Origin: Anisus vortex
Taxonomy: Eukaryota; Mollusca; Gastropoda; Planorbidae
Assembly (NCBI GenBank): GCA_949126835.1
Contig: OX421494.1
Span: forward strand, 55,742,358 to 55,806,357
Direction: 5' to 3'
Length of the DNA stretch: 64,000 bases
A program made the translations under genes and the position numbers. The notes under the pieces are model-generated. The model saw only the letters and a program-made list of their open reading frames with translations, ran no database searches and was not told where the DNA came from. Shown piece by piece: positions 1 to 10,355 of this stretch. The stretch's first letter is position 1, and every line of letters starts with the position of its first letter.

Positions 1-384
1 TATATAATGAAGAACAACAACAGAAGATCTAAGAGAGATGTAGTACTTCAGATTTTAATGTCATATTACACATTTTAAAAAAACCCACATGATTATTTCC
101 ATAATAAAAATAAACATTTTGACAAACTTTTCAATCAGTTCATTATAGAGTTCTACCGTACGAGTATTCCTTATAGGATGCGTTGAATATATTACAAAAT
201 AAGTATCACATTTTTCAATACAGGAGTATACCGGACGAGGCACACAAATTTAGCTTTGGGTGGCAGCAGTAAAACTGTTAGAATTTTTGTATTTCTGTGG
301 AACATTGAAATGCTATTTTTAGAGACAAATGTAGCCGCCACGAGAAGGTGAGGCAGTATGGAAACTAAAGTATAGTCGGATACT

Positions 385-645
385 AATAACTGCAGCAGCG
401 TTCACTAGTTTCTGTGGCCACGGCATACTAGTGGATTGTGGGGCCAGCACAATGCCCAGCCGCCTTTACTTTACCTCCCAATTAATGTCAGGTACTCATC
501 AGAGCTGGGTAGACTCATTGACACCCCCCCCCTCTCCAGTCTCGGGAAAAAATCCTTCACCAGGATTCGAACCCATGCTCATCAGTACAACAGTCGAACG
601 CGCTGCCGCTCTACCGCCGTGGCCCTTCATATCTTCACATACACA
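385..645 (-). mobile_element. tRNA-derived SINE, family 1, reverse copy
   Basis: Read on the minus strand this begins with a tRNA-like head containing a B-box-like GGTTCGAATCC, followed by the body seen in the copies at 4172 and 20369: a TCTACCCAGCTCTGATGAG-like stretch, then GGTAAAGTAAAGGCGGCTGG, and the end segment near GTGGCCACAGAAACTAGTGA. Such a head plus a conserved body is the usual SINE layout. It is transcribed, if at all, by RNA polymerase III and mobilised by a LINE. The open frames across it are by-products. Confidence 0.8.
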
Positions 646-805
646 AACCATTATATGTGTTACATCTACACACATAAACCCTTTTTGAATTTTTAGTTTA
701 TAGACCATAATATCGACATACTTATTGAGTTTTCAAACTAAATCTATAAAAAGTCAAATTGAAAAGAAACCTTAAAAAAACATCCCAAAAAAAATAAATA
801 CTGCC

Positions 806-886
806 TTAACCCTTACAGTCCCGGGCGCGTATATAGCGGAACTGAAAGCAGCATAGATAGAAGTAGGTCGGTACAGGAAGGGTTAA
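806..886. mobile_element. 81-bp piggyBac-type miniature element (copy 1)
   Basis: TTAA stands at both ends. The termini are inverted (TTAACCCTT and AAGGGTTAA), with a second inner match of CCCG to a C/GGG block. An 81-bp copy with two differences by eye lies at 22717-22797. TTAA target duplication with CCCT-type ends is the hallmark of piggyBac elements. This copy is far too short to code for a transposase, so it would be a passenger of a full element elsewhere. Confidence 0.75.
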
Positions 887-1520
887 TTTAACCAAGAAAC
901 AGATGTGTATATTTTTTCTTTTGTAATGAATAATATTATTTCATTAAAAAAAATTTTAAGCAGGGAAAAAATATTTCAATTTTACAATTGCTTAAAAGGC
1001 AAATACATTTCAAAATGAGGCAACTTGAAACCAGGCTGAAATCCGGATGTCTAGAATGGTCTGTTTCAGAGACACAGACAGACTGTGGAGTATGAAGAAA
1101 TATTGGATAGACCGCGACATTACATAACGGAAAAGAGAATAAAACCATAAGGGGGTAAAGCAATAATGTACCCGAACATTTGTCTTTATTTACACGATCA
1201 TAAATAAAGGCAGACAACCGATGTCTGTCATCCAATAGATCTACCCGCACATCCATTTGTTAGCTGTGTAATGATAGCCATCATAAACATATACAGTATA
1301 GAGGGATAGGTTGTATATTCTGTTGAAAGTCTTATTTCATTATACACTTCTGTACCCATGAGCCTCATCGCTGGCGAAGTGTGGAAACCACCGATATGCG
1401 TACGTTAAGAAGAGCACACTGACGATGGGATAAGACCAGGGGGTCAGCCCCCGTTGAGACGGAGAGACTGTCTCAAGACAGAAAGGAGTGGATAAGCAAT
1501 TTCGAGACTCTATGTCTAAC

Positions 1521-1805
1521 CAAAGACTATAATAAGATGGACCGCTTGCTCCATTTTTAGAGCTTAAATGTTCTTTTTCCGTGCGCAACCAATAGTGCTG
1601 TCTTCTACGCTACTACGTTTGCATTACAGATTTCCGCTGATTACAACTTTCGATTTGAATTTGAATGTTTCATTGAGAAAAGCACAGCGATTAAATAAAA
1701 CGGAAGTGTACAGTACAAAGCTTACAAAAAGGAATCAAGAATTCTGAACAGAAGTCATTCGAGTCATCAAATAGCAGAAATATTTAAGCAAACGGACCAT
1801 CTTTG
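1521..1805. mobile_element. MITE with CAAAGACTATAATAAG ends and 7-bp target duplication
   Basis: The left end reads CAAAGACTATAATAAGATGG, and the right end is its imperfect reverse complement (CGGACCATCTTTG). The flanks carry the direct repeat GTCTAAC. A second complete copy is at 57639-57815, also with a 7-bp flanking repeat (AAGAAAG). Two copies with the same duplication length support a genuine DNA-transposon family. The superfamily is not clear from seven bases. Confidence 0.75.
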
Positions 1806-2249
1806 GTCTAACTGAGGACTTTAAGGGAATTTGATTGGTTGATTGAAGGGCATGCTAAATCTGGACAAAACTCTTGCAGACGACAAATGAAACAAATAGG
1901 AAAAAACATCAACAAAAACAATCAAATCCATTTGAAATTGTGGATACGATTAACACTTTACACCAACCTGAGAATGCATGGATAAAACACACAGAAAGTA
2001 TCCATGGATTTGATTTAAAAAAAACATAATTACAATTTCTTGTAAAAAAATGGCAGGCAAAAGTAAATAAATCGATTCGTTACAATATGTACATGTTTTG
2101 TAATATGTTTCCGATAGGGCTCACATATTGGCCCACATATATATTAGTTTATTTCAATATGCACCGTAAGATTATGCAAAAATAAAATATTATGAACTAT
2201 ATAATAAATCTTAAACCTTTAAAAAAGCAGATTCTTTTTTCTTCTAATT

Positions 2250-2625
2250 TCATCTTATCTTATATCATCTTATCTCATCGAATCCTATTTAATCGTATCT
2301 TATCTCATCTTATCGTATATGCTGTCTTATCTTATATCATCTTATCTCATCTTATCGTAAATGTTATCTTATCTATCAAATATGTAAAGTTTTGTAAAAA
2401 AAAAAGTTACTTATTTCAAATTCACTTCGATTTACCGACGCTCCTTCTACACAGAAGATTAAACATCCTAGCGCATATTCTTAGTGCTAGTCTAGTATTG
2501 TATTAAACAAAATATTATTTTTTTTTGTTCAATGATGAGATGTTGTTGGTATTGCCGGATAGTTCTAGTTCAGGCAACCCATTCCTCACCCCCCCCCCCC
2601 CCCCCAATAAAAGCCATTCGTGAAG
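2250..2625 (-). mobile_element. LINE 3' tail, family A (reverse), with expanded tail repeat
   Basis: On the minus strand this matches the dispersed 3' end seen at 31095-31500: a cysteine-free coding tail, then ATAATCTTCT..GAAGGAGCGTC, then an (ATAAGAT)-type tail. Here the tail has expanded to a run of TCTTATC/TCATC units on the plus strand at 2252-2370. A C17 homopolymer interrupts the copy at 2589-2605. No reverse transcriptase domain remains. Confidence 0.65.
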
Positions 2626-2827
2626 AAAGAGAAAAAATCCATTGCTAAACAGACTAAGTAAAAAAACAAAACAATAAATAAAGCGGTAAATTAAAAATAC
2701 AACAAATTATAAACAGTTTTACCATAAACTGTCTAAAATATATAATATTACAAAAAATAAAATAATTATCACATTATAAAATGTCAAAGATTTTGACCGA
2801 AATTATTCAGGAAAGTCCGTGCTATTA

Positions 2828-2833
2828 TTTAAT
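2828..2833 (-). promoter_or_regulatory. Candidate polyadenylation signal ATTAAA
   Basis: ATTAAA on the minus strand lies about 55 bases beyond the stop codon of the secreted-protein exon at 2888. Position and sequence fit a weak poly(A) signal, but the surroundings are AT-rich, so chance occurrence is likely. Confidence 0.35.
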
Positions 2834-2887
2834 ACATTGAATCTGTGATAACATTATCTTAGTCCAGGAACAGTTGAGTTTTCTATA

Positions 2888-3306
2888 TCAAGAATAGCGC
2901 TTCCTTAATTTCTGTTTGCACTTTTCCCGTAACTTCTTTGGCTTCTTTTGGCACTTTTTCTTCTGCCGGAAGTAGTCTTTGTGCTTGCAGCATAGCTCAA
3001 ACTCCTTGGGGAACCAGACCGAGCAGATGGAGATCTTTTCCGAGAACTTGTCCTTCCGCTTCTTGTGCGCCTTCTTGGACGGGAGGCTGGTGAAGTTCTC
3101 CCACTTCCGGAACACCGCCAGGTTCGTGACGTCGCAGAACATGTTCTTCCTGGCAGCGCGCTGGCCGATGGCGCAGCAGCGCTGGTCAGTGGGGACGTAG
3201 CGGCTCTTTTTGATGGTGACGCCTTGCGTGGTGTTGGCGGGTGGCGCCGTCGTGGTCTCCACGAGGCTCTGGTTAGACCGGAAGTTCCTCAAAATGACGC
3301 CCTCTG
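2888..3306 (-). CDS. Terminal exon of secreted Cys-rich basic protein (anaphylatoxin-like)
   Basis: A GC-rich island in AT-rich DNA. It opens after a good acceptor (pyrimidines, then TTTCAG) and ends at TGA. It supplies residues 21-159 of a 159-residue protein whose signal peptide is encoded at 8916-8976; the phases match exactly (one base left over upstream, two taken up here). Mature features: three N-glycosylation sequons (N32, N45, N91), a Thr/Pro-rich stretch at 38-47, and eight cysteines at 64, 65, 78, 115, 126, 127, 139 and 150. The order CC..C..C..CC with a preceding Phe (F123) recalls anaphylatoxin-like domains as in fibulins, but the C78-C115 spacing is long and holds a Lys-rich insert (98-107). 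The last 25 residues are strongly basic. The product is probably extracellular; its role is unknown. The domain match is tentative, but the exon itself is well supported. Confidence 0.75.
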
Positions 3307-3427
3307 CTGAAATTTGAAAGAAGAAAAATGCAATTATTAGTAATTTGTAGAAGAAAAAAAAAGTGCTTATGAATAAAATACTGTACGAAGAAAACAAACA
3401 AACAAACAAACACATATTTCATATTCA

Positions 3428-3510
3428 CTTATGGACACGGTGGCCGACCGACAGCGCGTTTGGTTGGCGTACCGAAGGTCCTGGGTTCGAATCCTGTTTT
3501 TTTTTCCGGC
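3428..3510 (+). mobile_element. SINE head (tRNA-like) ending in a T-run
   Basis: GGTGGCCGACCGACAGCGCG and GGGTTCGAATCC resemble A and B boxes of a tRNA-derived promoter, about 40 bases apart, and are followed at once by a run of nine Ts that could stop RNA polymerase III. The rest of the family 1 SINE body is missing. It is the head of that SINE rather than a functional tRNA gene: I could not form a convincing acceptor stem and anticodon arm. It lies in the intron of the secreted-protein gene, on the opposite strand. Confidence 0.55.
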
Positions 3511-3756
3511 AGTACTCATCAAATTGTTTTTTTCGCCTTTAGCTGGTGTTTGACCATGTAAGCTTATTTCAACTTCGTTGCACAGTTCTGGTCTTTTAGA
3601 AATATACACTAAGGCTCAAATATTAGTTATGAGTTATGAGGGAATCCGTTTTTAAAAGTGAGTATACAATAATTAATAGTCGACGTGTTAGTTACGTTAA
3701 GATAAATTTGGCATGGTTTATAAAATAAAGTATTCACTAGTAGCAGTTCTTGGCTA

Positions 3757-3972
3757 TCAAAAAACAGGATCTATAGATACATAAAGAGAAAAAACGAAAA
3801 TTCTTTTGCATCGAGCAATACGTTTGCGAATAATAAAAATGGGTGATTCTTCACGTCGGACGTTCACAATCCATCGTTTTCTTTCGGCAACATCTTTTGG
3901 AAATAAAATATAATTTAATCCTCTGCATCTTTTCTTACTCACAGTACATCCAGTAACGCAGCACACAAACAT
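3757..3972 (-). pseudogene. THAP-type zinc finger fragment
   Basis: A 71-residue frame starting at ATG shows the front half of a THAP (C2CH) DNA-binding domain: CC-x3-C at the N-terminus, then a Leu-Asn-Tyr segment, FPKD, and RKRWIVNVRR, which matches the usual F-P-x..R..W order. The third Cys is plausible (in ARCKRIF), but the partner His is not visible and the frame stops soon after. THAP domains occur in host transcription factors and in P-element-like transposases. Lying inside an intron with no visible continuation, this looks like a relic or an isolated exon. Confidence 0.5.
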
Positions 3973-4171
3973 GTTTTGTTAGTAAATGAACGAATATGAC
4001 CGGAAGTGTTGATATACGATAAACTTTTAAGTTCACCATGCATGCATAATCATTAAGACTTGTCAATACAGACTTCAATTTTTGGAGTAACAACTGAACG
4101 TATTTCATAATTTAGTGTAAGTAGATTCCTAGAATTGGCCCACTAAGTCTACATCACAATAAATAATAGGA

Positions 4172-4432
4172 ATCATGGTGACCAAGCGTCAGCGTGTTCC
4201 GTTGGCGTAATGAAGTTCCTGGGTTCGAATCTTAGTGAAGGCTAGGATTCGTTCCCGGGTCTGGCGGGCGTCCCTGAATCTACCCAGCTCTGATGGGTAT
4301 CTGACATTCGTTGGGGTAAAGTAAAGGCGGCTGGGCATTGTTCTGGCCACACAATCCCCTAGTATGCCGTGGCCACAGAAACCGGTGAACGCTGCTTCAC
4401 TGGGCACTATGGATCTATTTGGTCCGACGGGA
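4172..4432 (+). mobile_element. tRNA-derived SINE, family 1, near full length
   Basis: Head: TGGTGACCAAGCGTCAGCG with B box GGGTTCGAATC. Body: GATTCGTTCCCGGGTCTGGC, TCTACCCAGCTCTGATGGG, GGGGTAAAGTAAAGGCGGC, TGGCCACACAATCCCCTAG. End: GTGAACGCTGCTTCACTGGG. The same order recurs at 20369, 6040 and (reversed) 385, so the consensus can be read from this window alone. It lies within the intron of the minus-strand secreted-protein gene. Confidence 0.8.
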
Positions 4433-5329
4433 TTACGACAACAATAAATTTTAACTCTTTCTATACGTTTTGCCATACTGTATGCCGTAACATTATGGCT
4501 CGGCTTGATTTTACGTATGGAAAGAGTTAAACGATTCAAATTACGAAACACATAAAAATAAAACTAGTAATCAGTAAATGCATAAGGTTCACGCATATAT
4601 CTCTAGTAAGTTAATAAATGATGAATTTATCAAGATAGAATTTAATTCCCCTGGCGGTGCAATAAACCTCGGACGCGCAACAGGGGCTGTCCAACCATGC
4701 GGTCGCCCGCCGGTGTGCTCTTAACACACTGGCGAATATACAAAACAATAAAAAAGGATACAAGAAAAACATGACAACAACGTTAACAAAAAAGGAATTA
4801 TATAACTTTCGATGTTGATGGACCGGAATTACAACAATATACAACAATTCAACAATTCAGTTCAACTTCGCCAGTGTTTGAGGCCTATGGGTACAGAAGT
4901 GAAGCAAAGCGCAAAGATTAGCTCTGAGAATCTAATCACAGATTTTACAATTTAATACAAGTAAGAGAAAAACTGTTCAACAATCAATATAGTTAAAGTA
5001 TACAACATTTTTTCCGCCTCGATCTGTAAGTTTGCTTTAATTTTGATAAACAATAATAGTGTATTCTTTTTTTGAAAATTATAGATTTTACCACTGATCT
5101 ATATATACATGGAGTGCTCACGCAATTAAAATGGAGAAGAAAAAATGGGAGAAAATGCGCACTTTTAAATATAGATAAGTGCACTGTATGGCACTGAGCT
5201 ATATATACATGTCTAAATAGTAAATATTCATTAAAATTACTTACTCAGTTAACATATATATGTGGTATTCAAAGCATTATCCAGAAAAATCATCAACCAT
5301 TTCAGCTTTTGACTTCGCCATTAAATTAA
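4433..5329. other. No gene seen; short GC-rich patch at about 4650-4735
   Basis: AT-rich intronic DNA of the secreted-protein gene. The only contrast is a GC-rich patch of about 85 bases containing GGTCGCCCGCCGGTG. It has no convincing splice sites or long frame on either strand. I see no repeat family member that explains it. Confidence 0.4.
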
Positions 5330-5555
5330 TTACTCATTTACAATTTACTCGTATAAGAGAGTATAAGCTGACTTACTCATTTACAATTTACTCGTATAAG
5401 AGAGTATAAGCTGACTTACTTATTTACAATTTACTCGTATAAGAGAGTATAAGCTGACTTACTTATTTACAATTTACTCGTATAAGAGAGTATAAGCTGA
5501 CTTACTTATTTACAATTTACTCGTATAAGAGAGTATAAGCTTACTTACTTATTTA
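5330..5555. repeat. 43-bp tandem repeat, about 5 copies
   Basis: The unit begins TTACTCATTTACAATTTACT and contains TCGTATAAGAGAGTATAAGC. Copies differ by only a base or two, and the last is partial. Intronic. Confidence 0.9.
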
Positions 5556-6039
5556 CTTCCTTGAGTACTCCATAATATTATAGCTCAGTGGATTTTACAT
5601 TGTTTATATGGGTGGGCGCGAACATGTATTTCAGTGTTTAGGGCCTGTAAGGGTCTTTAACCGGCCCAGGCTAGGTTTGTTTTGCTGTTCATAAAACCAT
5701 TAATTTAACTCCTACGCCTTCTGTCAATTAAAGCTTGCCCGTTGGCGTGTCAACAAATACACTCTCTTTCTTTTAGAAACTAGGCCAATCATTGTAAGAG
5801 TTCAAGTCATAAACATGATTATCATAATGATCTTTTTTGTTTTACCTTCACCTCTGACCTTTTGGGACACAAGGTCAAACTCCGCTCATGCGCATTTGTT
5901 ATAAAAATATTTATAATTTCATTTCAAAGACACAAACAAAAAATTACAACAAAAAAAACTTATTTTTCGTACATTGAATTTCCAAATAATTTTTCGTTTT
6001 TCGTTACGCAATAAATATTTATAAACTCTTATATTTTAG

Positions 6040-6256
6040 AAGGGGGCACAGCAGCAGCGTATTCGGCTGGCGTACCGAAGGTCATGGGTTTGAATCCTCG
6101 TAAAGGCTAGGATTTGTTCTCGGGTCTGGGGTGTAGCCTACCAGACATTAGTAGGGGTAAAGTAAATGCGGATGGGCGTTGTGCTGGCCACACGATCCCG
6201 CAGAAACTGGTGAACGCTGCTTCACCAGCCCTATGGATCAATTCGGGATACTTTAC
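6040..6256 (+). mobile_element. tRNA-derived SINE, family 1
   Basis: Head with GGTTTGAATCCTCG, then the body landmarks GGGGTAAAGTAAATGCGGA and TGGCCACACGATCCC, and the end GTGAACGCTGCTTCACCAG followed by ATACTTTACTATT. Compared with the copy at 4172, it lacks the TCTACCCAGCTCTGATGGG segment, an internal deletion. Confidence 0.75.
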
Positions 6257-6464
6257 TATTTTCTTTATTTATCAGTGGCATCCGGGCTTAGAATGGGTTA
6301 TATGTATTAAAAGACCAAAAACGGAAGTGACCCCCAAGGTACGATGATGCCTTGATTCTTTACATTACTATCTTACATTCAATGTATATGAATTGTTTTC
6401 AAATATTAGTATAAGCACTCAAACTTAAGTAATAACAAAATATAAAGAAATAGGAACATTAGAG

Positions 6465-6666
6465 CAGGGTTCGGCAACCTACGGCACGCGTGCCAAACCT
6501 GGCACTCAGAACGATTTTTCATTTCACGCGGAAGACTCCTTTAAAAAAGTATCTTCTATGAGAAATTCAGTGCATAAAGCAGGGTGACTTTTAGGCCGTT
6601 GGCACGCTGACTGAATTAGAAATCCCACTTTGGCAACACTATTATCAAAAAGTTTGCTGACCACTG
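6465..6666. mobile_element. hAT-type miniature element
   Basis: Starts CAGGGTTCGGCAACCT and ends with the degenerate complement TTGCTGACCACTG. Inside are the landmark GGCACGCGTGCC and a distal GTTGGCACGCTGACTGAA. The 8-bp flanks are CATTAGAG and CATTAGGA, a slightly decayed duplication. hAT elements typically leave 8 bp and begin CAGGG. The same family is at 33479, 23757 and 53285. Confidence 0.75.
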
Positions 6667-6760
6667 CATTAGGAAGTATTTTGACTACCCATTGAGAATT
6701 TGACTACCCATTGGGAAAGTAGAACGTATGAAGGAAATACGATTATCTCCGTAGTACTCG

Positions 6761-6830
6761 ACTGTAACTAGACTGTAACTAGTAACTAGACTGTAACTAG
6801 ACTGTAACTAGTAACTAGACTAGACGAACT
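6761..6830. repeat. CTGTAACTAGTAACTAGA short tandem repeat
   Basis: Interleaved ACTGTAACTAG and TAACTAG units in three to four partial copies. A small minisatellite within the intron. Confidence 0.8.
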
Positions 6831-7412
6831 AAGGTTAACTGGTTGACCGACATCTAGTGGTCTAAACATGTATGTTACGAAACATCAATATATATAATTA
6901 CTGAGAGTTTGTTTATAAGTTTGTAAATTTATATATATATATAAATATGTTTGTTCGCTAGAGGCTATCGGCACAAAAGTTAAATGTATAAATTGGAAAT
7001 TTTCCCTAAAGGAATTTTTTAGTTATATAAACAATATTGCTTAATTCGTTAATTTATTATATTAAAAAAACTTAGACCAATCACTGTATGTTAAGGTTAT
7101 AAACTGTGCGCCATTTCAGAATGATGTCCCTTTGAATGCTTTCACGTTATATTGTTTTTCGGGGACTGGAATTTCCCGTACTACGAAATATTATTGTTTA
7201 CTTTTTTTATTATTTACTTTTTGTTTACTGTTTGGTATTTATGTTTTTTTTTTTCCATTTGATAGTATTATTGTTTGTTTAATATTATTTATAAGAAGTC
7301 AGAAGCTTGACAGCAACAATTCATATGCATGCTCCAGGGTCAGCCGACAGGAAACAAAAAACAACAACAACTAAATACCGAAAGAAAAGTTCTCAATACA
7401 GTTCTCGTTTCT

Positions 7413-7440
7413 CCATCATTTTGACGGGCATAAGTCCTAG
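7413..7440 (+). mobile_element. Helitron-like 3' terminus (hairpin plus CTAG)
   Basis: TTTTGACGGGCATAAGTCC, then CTAG followed by T. The copy at 35904-35932 has the intact hairpin CCCGTCATTTTGACGGG; this one has a decayed left arm (CCATCA). Hairpin, short spacer, CTRR end and insertion before T is the Helitron 3' pattern. The 5' end is not identified. Confidence 0.55.
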
Positions 7441-7597
7441 TATAGATAATATTTACTGAGCTATAGACATCTAGAGGTCTAACTAAACGTGTATGTTACG
7501 AAACATATAGATAATATTTGACACAGTGTATATAAGCTTATATACAAACACAGGTATACGTGTGTTAAATAGCTGACTTACTTCCCTTGTTATTGTT

Positions 7598-7795
7598 TTG
7601 AAATGTCCCGAGACCAGAGCTGTCTGCACTCGGCGCGCATTCTTCGCGTGGCACATGGGTCTCGTCTACCTGTCGGAACCGTCACTGGCAGGAGGGTGGG
7701 GACACATAACCGCGGGGCGCGCCAGGGTTATTTCATCGAGGCACTCGCCCCCAATGTTTTTCTTCACCATGAAGCTTTAATAAGACAGGTACGGC
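7598..7795. other. Unexplained GC-rich island, possible exon
   Basis: About 190 bases, much richer in G+C than the surrounding intron (for example GACACATAACCGCGGGGCGC). Two plus-strand frames stay open across it, and an AAGACAG/GTACGG donor-like site lies near 7789. On the minus strand a 34-codon ATG frame ends just beyond a possible CAG/GTAGAC donor. The evidence does not decide between an exon of a nested gene, a skipped exon of the host gene, or transposon DNA. Confidence 0.3.
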
Positions 7796-8014
7796 GGAAC
7801 GAGAAAAAAAAAAGAAGAAGGGGAGGGGGAGGGGGAGAACTCTTATCTTATATGCTGGGAAGAAATTGTTTCGCTACTTTTTAAATGCTTGTTTTATTTT
7901 GTTTATAAATAAACAATCAAACCGTTGTTGTTGTTTTTTTGCCACGATAATCTGACAACAATTTTGGCGAAATCCAAAAACCGATGATTCTATGCGAATA
8001 ACTGTCAATCAAAT

Positions 8015-8340
8015 CAAAGACTATAATAAGATGGACCCCTTGCTATATTTTTAGTACTGAGTAGTTAGTTTGCGCATGCGCGGCCTTCAATAAGTCCTCA
8101 AGTTTTCCGGTGCACATCTAAGTTTAGATCTTAACACTTGTTGTTTCCATGCACAGCCCAAAACGCTGTCCTAAATGACTCTTAAACGTGCCTAAAAAAA
8201 GACCTCCACTGTATGCTATATACAACTTTCGATTTTAATATTAATTTCCCATCGAAAAAAAAATCATAGCGAATTACTAAACCGGAAGTCTAGAAGACCC
8301 AGTGCGATCGGAAATTCCGGATGGCTAGTCTCGGACGCAA
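8015..8340. mobile_element. Truncated copy of the CAAAGACTATAATAAG MITE family
   Basis: Begins CAAAGACTATAATAAGATGG as at 1521. Interior segments resemble that copy (a CAACTTTCGATTT-like block followed by ATAGCGA..ACCGGAAGT) and the 57639 copy (GATCGGAAATTCCGGA). The matching right terminus is missing. Confidence 0.55.
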
Positions 8341-8649
8341 AACGTCAAGATAATAGACTAAAGGGGGGAAATGTTATTGTCTGATTTAAAATTCTTTAAC
8401 AATTTTACATTTTAATTTTATGCACTATTTATTTCAGAACTCACTGTGTTCACATTCTACGAGGAAAAAAAACCTCCATCCCCGAACAAATGAGCAAGCC
8501 TTTATTAAATGTTTAGAAATAAATATTAAAGCGATATTTTGTTTTAATGCTTACATTAGATTTTATAGATTCTTGAATGAAAGAAAATAGAACTAACTGT
8601 ATCTAGACACTTAACAATGAACAACAAAATTTGATATATACAAATGTGC

Positions 8650-8895
8650 TTCAAATGTTGCAACGATGATGTATGATAACTATAATAATAATGAAAGGAA
8701 GATGATATTTGATAACGATGATAATAGTGAAAAAAGATAACATATTATAACGAAAAAAAAGCTAAAAGAAAGATGATATTTGATAATGATAAAAACATTG
8801 AAAAAAAAGATGATAATATATGATAACGATAACAATAATAATGAAAGAAAGATGATATGTGATAACGATCAAAATAATAATGAAAAAAACATGAT
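8650..8895. repeat. Degenerate GATGATATTTGATAACGAT repeat
   Basis: Roughly four diverged copies of an A/G/T-rich unit of about 55-65 bases built on GATGATAT..GATAACGATAA..AATGAAAGAAA. It lies just inside the intron, next to the signal-peptide exon. Confidence 0.7.
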
Positions 8896-8915
8896 TTTAT
8901 GAAGGGTTGCGTTAC

Positions 8916-8976
8916 CTGTTATGGACATGACATAGACCAGAATGAAGACTTGACAGTTGTCCAATATTGACCACAT
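8916..8976 (-). CDS. Signal-peptide exon of the secreted Cys-rich protein
   Basis: A 61-base exon: ATG plus 20 codons in all and one extra base, ending at an ACAG/GTAACG donor. It encodes MWSILDNCQVFILVYVMSIT, a hydrophobic leader with a plausible cleavage near the T20/A21 boundary, which is also where the intron falls. The left-over G joins CA of the exon at 2888-3306 to make GCA (Ala21) in the correct frame. It is too short to stand out as an open frame. The 5.6 kb intron between the two exons is long but ordinary for a snail genome. No other exon was recognised, though one could be hidden. Confidence 0.65.
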
Positions 8977-9155
8977 CTTTTCCTCGCTTGACCCTTTATT
9001 TCTTTATTTTCTTTCTTTCCTTTCACTACCTTGTTCAAAATCAATTCCTTCCGTCCATTCGTAATAATTCGGACACTCCTTTCACTGAGTTACCGCCCTT
9101 GCCTTTTATCATAATAATAATAATAATACAGCCGATGTCAATCAGTTGTTTTTAA

Positions 9156-9760
9156 ACCTTGGAGATGAAATAAATTCAACTTTTCCTCTCAAAGGAATTT
9201 ACATTATTATAAACTTTTGATTTTTTTTGTCAGTTCAGTTTCCCTTCCTGTATTTTAACATTGACACATCTCAGTTTGGTTTAACGGTCCTCCTTGTAAT
9301 AACCTCTCACCGGTAATTAACTCCCTTGTCAAGGGAGATCACGCCGCGCTGCTGAGACGCTTCTCCGATTACCTCCCCATTTTGTTTTCAACTTCTCTGT
9401 GCGTGCGTGCGTGTGTGAGTTTCTTCCTCCTCTTTTTCTTGAAGAATTTTTTTTTTCCAGACTCTCTCCTCTCCCCCTCTTTTTTATAATATTTTTTTTT
9501 CTGGATAATCGGTGCGGGGTGTTGTTGCGTTTATGTACTGCGCGTTCTTCGATCCCCGCGCGGCAGTTATTGTTCCTGGCTGCTCCTCAAATATCTGCGA
9601 CATTCCGCGCAGGGGAGGGTTGAGCTCATTCTTTTTCGCCACTGGGATGAGAGGGGGGGGGGGGCGAGATTTGGTTGTTGAAACAAGTGTTGGTGGGGCG
9701 AGGGTTCGCGTTGATTAGCTGGAGGGGGGGGGGGGAGGGCCTTGAGTAATTCAAAGAATC
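9156..9760. other. Upstream region of the secreted-protein gene; T-rich and G-run sequence
   Basis: Lies 5' of the minus-strand signal-peptide exon. It contains a perfect 16-base palindrome CTCCCTTGTCAAGGGAG-like stem at about 9322-9339, a TATAAA on the minus strand near 9483, and G-runs at 9652-9664 and 9724-9735. Any of these could mark a promoter, but nothing fixes a start site. Confidence 0.25.
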
Positions 9761-9865
9761 TGTGGATGACAGTTTATAGAATCAGTTCAGCGTAACGCCA
9801 AAGAATAATAATAATAGATTATAATACATTGGTATGTTGGGTTTAGTGTTGTACGTACATTTCGT

Positions 9866-9975
9866 TGGCCGCGGTATGCAAGGGGATTGTGTGGCCAGCG
9901 AAATGTTTAGCCAATTTTACATTTTTCTCAACTGAGCGGGGTAATTCAGGCTCCCATCAAAGCTGGGTAGACATA
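9866..9975 (-). mobile_element. SINE body fragment
   Basis: GTTGGCCGCGGTATGCAAGGGGATTGTGTGGCCAGC and, further on, CATCAAAGCTGGGTAGAC match body segments of the family 1 SINE read in reverse. The head is missing and the centre is diverged. Confidence 0.5.
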
Positions 9976-9984
9976 CTACGAAAA

Positions 9985-10061
9985 CTATTTATCTATCTCT
10001 CTTTCTATTTCTCTATCTAAATATCTACCTAAATGTCTAACTATCTATATAAATAACAAAA

Positions 10062-10142
<81 letters not shown>

Positions 10143-10288
10143 CACAACGAAAACTATCTTTCTCTCTATCTCGCTATCTAAATATATATCTAAAAATCTA
10201 TTATCTATCTAACTATCTCTCTCTCTTTCTCTCTCTCTCTCTCTCAATATATATATATATATATTATATCTATCTTAATATCTATTAT

Positions 10289-10355
<67 letters not shown>

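Noticed and set aside
1340..1588. An 82-codon minus-strand frame over a moderately GC-rich stretch.
   Set aside because: It runs into the left end of the MITE at 1521, and no splice sites or homology were recognised.
3428..3510. Functional tRNA gene followed by a pol III terminator.
   Set aside because: A and B boxes are present but I could not form a proper acceptor stem and anticodon arm, and the sequence equals the head of the SINE family.
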